This document shows, piece after piece, positions 6,554 to 11,743 of a DNA stretch of 11,743 nt. Numbering within the stretch: position 1 is the first letter of the stretch; each line of letters starts with the position of its first letter. The position numbers were made by a program, and so were the translations under genes. The stretch is from Lachnospiraceae bacterium. Lineage in GTDB: Bacteria > Bacillota_A > Clostridia > Lachnospirales > Lachnospiraceae. The stretch covers positions 1 through 11,743 of the forward strand of contig JAGCZE010000004.1 in the NCBI GenBank assembly GCA_017960415.1, given 5' to 3'. The notes under the pieces were generated by a model. The model made no database searches. It worked only from the letters and a program-made list of their open reading frames with translations, and had not been told where the DNA came from.

Positions 6554-8143
6554 TCAGTTCTTCGAGAATTCCTCAAGCTTCAGTCCGGGATTTCTCTCCT
6601 GAACCGTCCTGATGCTCCATTCATGCGCAAACAGCAGAAGCGGATTATCTTTCAGGTCTTTGACCCTCTTGGTATCCGAAGTTACATTAAGGTCCTCAAG
6701 CGGTTTCGGTGTTTCGGTCACCCAGCGGACATATTCGTACTGCAGGGTTTCCATCTTTATTTCCACACCGTATTCCGATTCAAGCCTGAATTTCAATACA
6801 TCAAATTGCAGTACGCCCACAACTCCGACAATGATCTCCTCCATGCCGGTATTGTACTCCTGGAATATCTGGATCGCTCCTTCCTGGGCGATCTGCATGA
6901 CTCCCTTGATGAACTGCTTACGCTTCATAGTGTCCATCTGGCGGATCTTCGCAAAATGTTCGGGCGCAAAAGTCGGTATTCCCTCGTACTCAACCTTCAT
7001 ATCGGGGGCACATACGGTGTCACCGATGGAGAAGATACCCGGATCGAACACTCCGATGATATCTCCCGCATAAGCCTCGCTGATACCCTTTCGTTCCTCG
7101 GCCATCAGCTGCTGTGGCTGGGAAAGACGCAGTTTCTTCTTTCCCTGGACATGAAATACTTCCTTCTCGGCATCGAATTTGCCCGAGCATATTCTCATAA
7201 ATGCGATCCTGTCGCGATGAGCCTTGTTCATGTTGGCCTGTATCTTGAATACAAATGCCGAAAATCCGTTGGCCGCGGGATCGATCATATCTCCCGATGC
7301 AGTCCTTGCCAGGGGCGGCGGAGTCATTTTCAGGAAATATCTGAGGAAATTCTCCACACCGAAATTGTTGAGTGCCGAACCGAAAAATACCGGCGTCAGA
7401 TCACCCCTCTGTACACGCTCCAGATCGAAGGTGTCAGTAGCGCCTTCAACCAGTTCGATCTCTTCCTTGAGCTTCTCATGTGCTGTTTTGCCGATGATCC
7501 GGTCGAGAGACTCATCTCCGATCACCGCCTCAACGGCCTCAACCTCTTTCATGCCGTTATTGGCGGCATAATACCTGCTGATCTTCCGGGTCTGTCTGTC
7601 ATACACACCCTGAAATCCTTTGCCCGAGCCTATCGGCCAGTCCATCGGACAGGTCCTGATACCGAGAACAGTCTCGATCTCATCCAGAAGCTCATAGGTA
7701 TCCCGCGCTTCGCGGTCCATCTTGTTGATAAAGGTAAATATCGGGATATGGCGCATAACGCAGACCTTGAACAGCTTGATCGTCTGCGCCTCGACACCCT
7801 TTGACCCGTCAATGACCATGACGGCGGAATCAGCCGCCATCAGGGTCCTGTAAGTATCCTCAGAGAAATCCTGGTGTCCCGGTGTATCCAGTATGTTGAT
7901 GCAGTATCCGTCGTAATTGAACTGCATTACCGAACTGGTTACCGAGATACCTCTTTCCTTCTCTATCTCCATCCAGTCCGACACCGCATGTCTTGCGGTC
8001 TTTTTCGCCTTTACGGACCCTGCCAGGTTGATAGCTCCGCCGTAGAGCAGCAGCTTCTCGGTCAGGGTCGTTTTGCCCGCATCGGGATGCGAAATGATCG
8101 CAAATGTGCGGCGTCGCTTTATTTCTTCACTTATCTCACTCAT
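6554..8143 (-). CDS. prfC: Peptide chain release factor 3 (RF-3)
   Basis: This 529-residue translational GTPase has the same length as E. coli RF-3. The G domain is complete: G1 SHPDAGKT (18-25), switch I ERGISVTSSVM (63-73), G3 DTPGH (86-90) and G4 NKMD (140-143). The RF-3 features SVMQFNY and MDWPIGSGKGFQGVYD follow, and the C-terminal part contains GVVGVLQFDVLKFRLESEYG, typical of RF-3 rather than EF-G. RF-3 recycles RF-1/RF-2 from the ribosome after peptide release and contributes to quality control. The start at 8143 has AGAGGA 5-6 bases upstream. It follows rho by 36 bases with no terminator between, so the two should be co-transcribed. I saw nothing unusual in the protein itself. Confidence 0.98.
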   Translation of the reverse strand: MSEISEEIKRRRTFAIISHPDAGKTTLTEKLLLYGGAINLAGSVKAKKTARHAVSDWMEIEKERGISVTSSVMQFNYDGYCINILDTPGHQDFSEDTYRTLMAADSAVMVIDGSKGVEAQTIKLFKVCVMRHIPIFTFINKMDREARDTYELLDEIETVLGIRTCPMDWPIGSGKGFQGVYDRQTRKISRYYAANNGMKEVEAVEAVIGDESLDRIIGKTAHEKLKEEIELVEGATDTFDLERVQRGDLTPVFFGSALNNFGVENFLRYFLKMTPPPLARTASGDMIDPAANGFSAFVFKIQANMNKAHRDRIAFMRICSGKFDAEKEVFHVQGKKKLRLSQPQQLMAEERKGISEAYAGDIIGVFDPGIFSIGDTVCAPDMKVEYEGIPTFAPEHFAKIRQMDTMKRKQFIKGVMQIAQEGAIQIFQEYNTGMEEIIVGVVGVLQFDVLKFRLESEYGVEIKMETLQYEYVRWVTETPKPLEDLNVTSDTKRVKDLKDNPLLLFAHEWSIRTVQERNPGLKLEEFSKN

Positions 8144-8179
8144 CGTATTCCTCTCAAATTCACTTTACTGATCTGTCCT

Positions 8180-10486
8180 CTATACCAATCTGGTATTTTT
8201 CAGCATATCGATAAACTCGGCATTGCTGCGGGTTCTCGCGAACATTCCGATTATCTTTTCCACAACATCCTCGGCTTTTGAAGAGTTAAACGCACGTCTG
8301 AGGATATTATTGGCATCTATCTCATCCTTGTTCAGGAGCAGATCTTCACGTCGTGTGCTGGATCTCGGAAGATCGATGGCAGGGAAAATCCGGCGTTCCG
8401 ACAGGTTTCTGTCAAGCACGAGTTCCATGTTACCGGTACCCTTGAATTCCTCGAATACAACATCATCCATCCTGCTGCCTGTCTCAACAAGTGCTGTTGC
8501 AAGCACAGTCAGCGAACCGCCTTCTCTCATACATCTTGCGGCTCCGAAGAACTTCTTGGGCATATGCAGAGCAGCGGGATCGAGACCGCCTGAAAGCGTA
8601 CGTCCGCTGGGCTGGCACGTAAGGTTGTATGCTCTTGCAAGTCTTGTGATACTGTCAAGCAGCACAACTACATCCCTTCCGTGCTCCACAAGTCTCTTGG
8701 CCCTCTCGATCGCCATCTCGGAAACACGCTTGTGATTCTCGGGCAGCTCGTCAAACGTCGAATAAATAACCTCAACATTGGAGCCCTGTATCGATTCCTT
8801 CATATCCGTAACTTCCTCGGGACGCTCATCGATCAGAAGTATGATGATATGAAGTTCCGGGTAATTGATCTGCATTGCCTTGGCGATCTGCTTCAGCAGG
8901 GTTGTTTTACCTGCCTTCGGCTGCGAAACGATCATACCTCTCTGCCCCTTACCGATAGGTGAGAGCAGGTCGACGATCCTGAGCGCAGGAATGCATCCTC
9001 TGGTTTCAAGGCGTATCCTCTCATGAGGAAATACAGGAGTCAGCTCTTCGAATCTCTTGCGCTTGACGGCTTCCGCGGGATGAATTCCGTTGATCGTCTT
9101 AATGTAGAGCAGTGCGCTGAACTTCTCCGTCTGCAGCCTGACTTTTGTATTGCCGGAAATGATATCGCCGGTCTTCAGGTTGAATTTCCTGATCTGGGCA
9201 GGTGAAACATATACATCGTTTTCACCGGGAAGGAAATTGTCACAGCGTATAAAGCCAAAGCCTTCGGGCATTACTTCAAGTATACCCATCTTTGTATCGC
9301 CGCTGTCCAGATGCTCTATTTCGGGTGACAGGCGCGGATCGAGCGCTTCACGCTCCTCGCTGGTTATCTTTGCGGTAGAGAATATCTTTCCTTCCGTTGC
9401 GTTTCCGTATCTCGGCTGATTGTTGCCGCCCTGCTGGTTGGTACGATCCTGGCCGCCTCCCTGCTGATAGGAGCGTTCCTGACCACCGTTCCCGGTCCTG
9501 CCCTGGTCCGCCTGCGGACGTGCGGGATGAGCAGGATCATACTGAGGACGCGATTGAGCATTCTGGGGTCTGGGCTGCATATTCTGCTGTGAAGCCGTTC
9601 CGCCCTGAACATTCCTCGGCTGATAATTCTGCTGACCCGGTTGGACATTCCTCTGGGCGGCCGCTTCTCTTAATTCCCTTGCCTCTCCGGCTTCCTTCAG
9701 TTCTCTGATCTCCCTGGTTTCGGCAGTATTTTTCCCGATCTCTTTTGTCTCTCTGTTATCGTTTACTTCTTTTGTTTCATTTATGCGCTCTGAAGCTTTT
9801 GTCTCTTTTTCAGGCACCTTATCAGCGGCTTTGGGCTCTTTCTCAGGCATCTTGTCTGAGGCTTTGGACTCATTCTCAGACACTGCTTTTACCGCAGGAT
9901 CGTTAATGACTGCTTTGCCGGTTTTCTTCGCATGACCGTCTGTGTTCCCCGAAGCATCGTCTGCAGCTTTCTCTGCCGATATTGCATCGGTTTTTCCGGT
10001 ATGCCTGCCTGCCTTCCCGGCTGAAGCCTTGTCAGTGCCTTCAGCACTCTTCGTTGAAGCAGCTTTTCCTTTGCTTCCGGCGCTCTTTGATGCAGCAGCT
10101 TTGCCTGTGTCTTCAGCACTCTTTGACGCAGCAGCTTTTCCTGTGCTTTCTGCGCTCTTTGATGCAGCAGCTTTACCTGCGCCTTTGGTGCTCTTCGACG
10201 AGGAAGCTTCGTCTGTGTTTGCAGCGCTCTTCGATGAAGCTTCTTTCACTTCCTCTTCTTTTTTCGACCGTCCGCGCTTTGCCGGGGTTTTGGCCTTATC
10301 TGCGGAATTCTTCTGTTCTTCGGCCGCAGCAAACTTCTCAAGTTCCTTTGCAGCCTTCTCAACAGAAGCAGATTCCTGTTTGAGCAGATCCAGAAGCTCC
10401 TGTTTCTTCAATCCCGAAATACTCTTTATTCCGCTGTTTTTAGCAGCCTCGCGCAGCTGTGCCAATGACATATTATCATAATCCAT
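8180..10486 (-). CDS. rho: Transcription termination factor Rho with about 320-residue disordered insert
   Basis: Rho is a hexameric RNA-dependent ATPase that ends transcription. Residues 1-40 form the N-terminal Rho_N helix bundle (MSLAQLREAAKNSGI). The core resumes near 365: the cold-shock-like RNA-binding fold GILEVMPEGFGFIR at 401-414 (with DVYVSPAQI), Walker A SQPKAGKTT (521-529), Walker B VVVLLDSITRLARAYN (606-621), SGRTLSGGLD (627-636) and GTGNMELVLDR. All catalytic motifs look intact. Typical Rho is about 420 residues; this one is 768 because residues 41-364 are low complexity. That stretch runs from acidic/basic, through a Lys/Ala/Ser-rich 12-mer repeat (104-163), a Lys/Glu/Pro 11-mer repeat (208-240) and a charged segment, to a Q/N/G/R-rich part (278-362). 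The start at 10486 has AAGGAGG but with a long 13-base spacing; no better start exists. The gene heads an operon with prfC. Confidence 0.97.
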   Translation of the reverse strand: MDYDNMSLAQLREAAKNSGIKSISGLKKQELLDLLKQESASVEKAAKELEKFAAAEEQKNSADKAKTPAKRGRSKKEEEVKEASSKSAANTDEASSSKSTKGAGKAAASKSAESTGKAAASKSAEDTGKAAASKSAGSKGKAASTKSAEGTDKASAGKAGRHTGKTDAISAEKAADDASGNTDGHAKKTGKAVINDPAVKAVSENESKASDKMPEKEPKAADKVPEKETKASERINETKEVNDNRETKEIGKNTAETREIRELKEAGEARELREAAAQRNVQPGQQNYQPRNVQGGTASQQNMQPRPQNAQSRPQYDPAHPARPQADQGRTGNGGQERSYQQGGGQDRTNQQGGNNQPRYGNATEGKIFSTAKITSEEREALDPRLSPEIEHLDSGDTKMGILEVMPEGFGFIRCDNFLPGENDVYVSPAQIRKFNLKTGDIISGNTKVRLQTEKFSALLYIKTINGIHPAEAVKRKRFEELTPVFPHERIRLETRGCIPALRIVDLLSPIGKGQRGMIVSQPKAGKTTLLKQIAKAMQINYPELHIIILLIDERPEEVTDMKESIQGSNVEVIYSTFDELPENHKRVSEMAIERAKRLVEHGRDVVVLLDSITRLARAYNLTCQPSGRTLSGGLDPAALHMPKKFFGAARCMREGGSLTVLATALVETGSRMDDVVFEEFKGTGNMELVLDRNLSERRIFPAIDLPRSSTRREDLLLNKDEIDANNILRRAFNSSKAEDVVEKIIGMFARTRSNAEFIDMLKNTRLV
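9401..9655 (-). other. Q/N-rich prion-like segment of Rho
   Basis: Residues 278-362 of Rho contain 21 Gln and 10 Asn in 85 positions (about 36 percent), with many Gly, Pro and Arg and almost no aliphatic residues. Four Tyr (288, 316, 340, 360) are spaced every 20-28 residues. A local repeat QERSYQQGGG / QDRTNQQGGN sits at 336-355. This composition is typical of disordered, condensate-forming or prion-like domains. It lies just before the RNA-binding fold. Confidence 0.8.
9767..9865 (-). repeat. Three 11-residue Lys/Glu/Pro repeats in Rho
   Basis: Residues 208-240 read KASDKMPEKEP, KAADKVPEKET and KASERINETKE, three adjacent 11-residue units with decreasing similarity. The matching DNA shows the same 33-base periodicity. 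This points to tandem duplication within the insert. Confidence 0.75.
9998..10177 (-). repeat. Five 12-residue Lys/Ala/Ser repeats in Rho
   Basis: Residues 104-163 consist of five 12-residue units: GKAAASKSAEST, GKAAASKSAEDT, GKAAASKSAGSK, GKAASTKSAEGT and DKASAGKAGRHT. The DNA repeats with a 36-base period (recurring gcagcag-cttt blocks on the plus strand). The units resemble the Lys/Ala-rich tails of histone H1-like proteins and would be strongly basic. Copy number may differ among strains. Confidence 0.85.
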
Positions 10487-10604
10487 ATTGATTGACCGAC
10501 CTCCTTATTCATAAAATACTTTAGTCTCGGATTGCTTACGAAAAAAAACGAATTTGGTACAGATACAGATTTTTCTGATATGTTACGAGAACAAAACTTT
10601 TAGT
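10487..10604 (-). promoter_or_regulatory. Long rho leader
   Basis: The inferred leader is about 118 bases. It contains an unbroken run of 8 T (minus strand, 10548-10541) and only a weak CAGA-TTTT-TCTG hairpin, so it is not a classic intrinsic attenuator. The ribosome binding site AAGGAGG is 13 bases from the ATG. rho leaders in other bacteria mediate autoregulation by Rho itself; that this one does so is inference. Confidence 0.4.
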
Positions 10605-10610
10605 ACACGT

Positions 10611-10639
10611 ATTTTACCATTAAAATTCTTTATTTGCAA
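10611..10639 (-). promoter_or_regulatory. Promoter of rho-prfC
   Basis: On the minus strand TTGCAA (10639-10634) is followed by a 17-base spacer and TAAAAT (10616-10611). The -10 box is preceded by TGG, giving an extended -10 element. The predicted transcription start is near 10604. Confidence 0.65.
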
Positions 10640-10673
10640 GCTTTATTATTGTTGCGTTTTACTGATTTTTGAT

Positions 10674-10686
10674 GTATCATTGATAC
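10674..10686. promoter_or_regulatory. 13-base palindrome, candidate operator
   Basis: GTATCA-T-TGATAC is a perfect inverted repeat with a single central base. It lies between the divergent rho and DUF4364 promoters, 35 bases upstream of the rho -35 box. A small dimeric regulator could bind it; no family can be named from the sequence. Confidence 0.35.
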
Positions 10687-10694
10687 TGTTTTCA

Positions 10695-10723
10695 GGTTTT
10701 ATCGGGATTTGGGGGCTTTGGGG
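10695..10723 (+). other. G-rich tract between rho and DUF4364
   Basis: Four G runs (2, 3, 5 and 4 G) separated by 4-7 bases lie in an otherwise AT-rich intergenic region. They could form a two-layer G-quadruplex on the plus strand. The rest of the 10487-10837 gap holds the two promoters, the palindrome and AT-rich sequence with no gene. Confidence 0.3.
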
Positions 10724-10797
10724 CCGAATGTATTTTATAATTTTTTTACGATTATTTATACTTCATTATCCGGGCCAAAACCCTGAATTCAAAAATC

Positions 10798-10806
10798 TGA
10801 TATAAT
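10798..10806 (+). promoter_or_regulatory. Extended -10 promoter of the DUF4364 gene
   Basis: TGA-TATAAT is a perfect extended -10 element, which often works without a good -35 box; none is seen 17 bases upstream. Transcription would start near 10813, about 25 bases before the start codon. Confidence 0.65.
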
Positions 10807-10837
10807 TTTTTTACAACGATCAGACAGGAGATATGCG

Positions 10838-11356
10838 ATGCTTCAGGAAACAGGTTTATTATACAGACTCACTATTTTATATATTCTTCACCGAGTGAAT
10901 TATCCGATTTCCAATAATTCTCTCAGCAAGTTCCTTCTGCAGGATGATTTTACGGACTATTTCAACCTTCAGCAGCTGGTGGGAGAATTGATCGATGACG
11001 GTTACATAAATAAGGACCAGTATCACGGAAAGACCCTGTATTCCATCACAGAATCGGGAGAAGCCGCTCTGAACCTTCTTTCGCGCGAGCTTTCGCCCGC
11101 CATGAAGGCCGACGTCGACAAATATCTTGCCGACAACAACATGGAGCTGCGGGATGATATTGCTGTCCGTTCCAACTATTATCAGACAGACCTGAACCAT
11201 TATGTCGCAAATATGTTTATTGAAGAGGGCGGCGAAAAGCTGCTGGAGATCAATGTTTCCACACCGACCAAGACAGAAGCGGAAAAGATGTGTACAAAGT
11301 GGATGCAGGCGGGTTCCCGCCTGTATCCGTTGATAATGGGTGAACTCATAAAATGA
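10838..11356 (+). CDS. DUF4364 family protein, winged-helix-like
   Basis: This is a 172-residue cytosolic protein that I recognise as DUF4364, a family found mainly in Clostridia. Residues 1-80 look like a winged-helix fold: LLYRLTILYILHRVNYPISN, then SKFLLQDDFTDYFNLQQLVG, a candidate recognition helix LQQLVGELIDDGYI and a wing GKTLYSITESGEAAL. The C-terminal half is an alpha/beta domain of unknown function ending in KMCTKWMQAGSRLYPLIMGELI. DNA binding and transcriptional regulation are inferred from the fold only. The start has AGGAG 7 bases upstream and an extended -10 promoter just before it. It is divergent from rho, so it might act on the shared intergenic region, including the palindrome at 10674-10686. 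Its TGA stop abuts the stop of the convergent GH31 gene with no base between. Confidence 0.87.
   Translation: MLQETGLLYRLTILYILHRVNYPISNNSLSKFLLQDDFTDYFNLQQLVGELIDDGYINKDQYHGKTLYSITESGEAALNLLSRELSPAMKADVDKYLADNNMELRDDIAVRSNYYQTDLNHYVANMFIEEGGEKLLEINVSTPTKTEAEKMCTKWMQAGSRLYPLIMGELIK
11304..11325. other. Strong GC hairpin inside the DUF4364 3' end
   Basis: CAGGCGGG (11306-11313), TT, CCCGCCTG (11316-11323) is a perfect 8-base inverted repeat, extendable by a G-T and a T-A pair. It lies within the coding sequence (residues around QAGSRLY), 31 bases before the DUF4364 stop. On the minus strand it lies 31 bases after the GH31 stop. No T-tract follows on either strand, so it is not a standard intrinsic terminator. 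Confidence 0.4.
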
Positions 11357-11743
11357 TCATTTGCAGATCCTCGTCACCTCAAAAGCCGGTATTTTTTCTC
11401 CCGGCATGTCATGCATAACTTCGGTATTAAGGCGTTCTGCAGAATGATCCCATGAAAGCCTGATCGTCCTGTAAGCGCCTTTTTCGTAATCATATCCGTC
11501 TCCCGCATCATCATAGAAAATGTATGATGCGTCTTTTTTTGCGAATATCTCAAGGCCGGTCTTTTTCCCGGTGCATACAGTGCCCGGATCCTCTCCGTTT
11601 GCTGTGTCCCTGTCAAAATTCACCGCCACCGGGATGATACTTCCGTCCTTTACAAACACAGGGATCTTATCAAGCGGGGCATCGGCTTCGATGATACGGC
11701 CGCCTTCGTAATATGTGCCTGTAAAATAATCAAACCAGCCGCC
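11357..11743 (-). CDS. Glycoside hydrolase family 31 C-terminus (N-terminus beyond right edge)
   Basis: The last 128 residues of a larger enzyme are present; the catalytic barrel lies outside the window. The visible part begins GGWFDYFTGTYYEGG and continues with APLDKIPVFVKDGSIIPV, the beta-sandwich following the GH31 catalytic domain. It then has YIFYDDAGDGYDYEKGAY and IRLSWD, typical of the DUF5110 region of GH31 enzymes. GH31 enzymes hydrolyse alpha-glucosides or alpha-xylosides by a retaining mechanism; which substrate cannot be decided from this end. Such enzymes suit a plant- or glycan-degrading gut or rumen bacterium. It runs opposite to DUF4364, with stop codons back to back in TGATCA. 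Confidence 0.9.
   Translation of the reverse strand, partial: GGWFDYFTGTYYEGGRIIEADAPLDKIPVFVKDGSIIPVAVNFDRDTANGEDPGTVCTGKKTGLEIFAKKDASYIFYDDAGDGYDYEKGAYRTIRLSWDHSAERLNTEVMHDMPGEKIPAFEVTRICK

Noticed and set aside
6521..7804. 427-residue plus-strand frame opposite prfC
   Set aside because: It is the antisense shadow of the complete, well-conserved prfC; its long openness follows from prfC codon use and the translation resembles no family.
9998..10177. CRISPR-like or intergenic tandem repeat array
   Set aside because: The 36-base period is contiguous, in frame inside rho and encodes a 12-residue protein repeat, with no spacers.
9942..10481. 179-residue Ala/Ser/Phe-rich plus-strand frame opposite rho
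   Set aside because: It mirrors the Lys/Ala repeat region of rho; the repetitive composition comes from the rho codons.
10541..10577. Intrinsic attenuator in the rho leader
   Set aside because: The 8-T run is present, but the only hairpin before it is a 4-base-pair stem and is not adjacent to the T run.
11384..11406. Terminator for DUF4364 at GCCGG...CCGGC with a T6 run
   Set aside because: The T run is in the loop rather than after the stem, so it cannot act as an intrinsic terminator on the plus strand.

Overview
This window looks like a chromosomal stretch from a motile, low-to-moderate GC Gram-positive anaerobe of the Clostridia, most likely Lachnospiraceae. The evidence is the mix of genes: a DUF4364-type small protein (a Clostridia-centred family), a YvcJ/RapZ protein, a Rho factor with a very long low-complexity insert, a dCache chemoreceptor, and good AGGAGG-like ribosome binding sites with sigma-A type promoters. 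No tRNA, rRNA, CRISPR, phage or insertion-sequence signal was seen. The genes share similar base composition, so nothing marks the window as recently acquired.

Layout, mostly on the minus strand. From right to left: the C-terminal end of a GH31 alpha-glycosidase (minus, cut by the right edge) converges with zero spacing on a DUF4364 gene (plus). DUF4364 diverges from rho across a 351-base intergenic region that carries a promoter for each gene and a 13-base palindrome. rho and prfC (release factor 3) form a two-gene unit ending in a hairpin-plus-T-tract terminator. A long AT-rich leader then precedes a methyl-accepting chemotaxis receptor, which ends in its own terminator. A clear TTGAAA-17-TATAAT promoter then drives a tight four-gene unit: MATE exporter, a divergent miaA, rapZ and a GAF/HisKA sensor kinase cut by the left edge. 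Gaps within that unit are 28, 44 and 36 bases.

How the genes work together. rho and prfC pair a transcription termination factor with a translation termination factor. miaA (tRNA modification) and rapZ (a P-loop RNA-related adaptor) sit next to each other outside the contexts in which these genes are best known. The chemoreceptor has a nearly complete amino-acid binding signature of the dCache_1AA type, so it probably steers the cell by amino acids.

Main oddities: (1) Rho has about 320 extra residues between its N-terminal helix bundle and its RNA-binding fold, with two sets of tandem repeats and a Q/N/G/R/Y-rich, prion-like tail. (2) The sensor kinase has Asn where the phospho-accepting His should be. 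(3) The chemoreceptor signalling tip has two conserved Gly changed to Cys, giving CEAC. (4) MiaA is divergent in its C-terminal RNA-binding half. (5) The MATE leader contains competing inverted repeats near the ribosome binding site.
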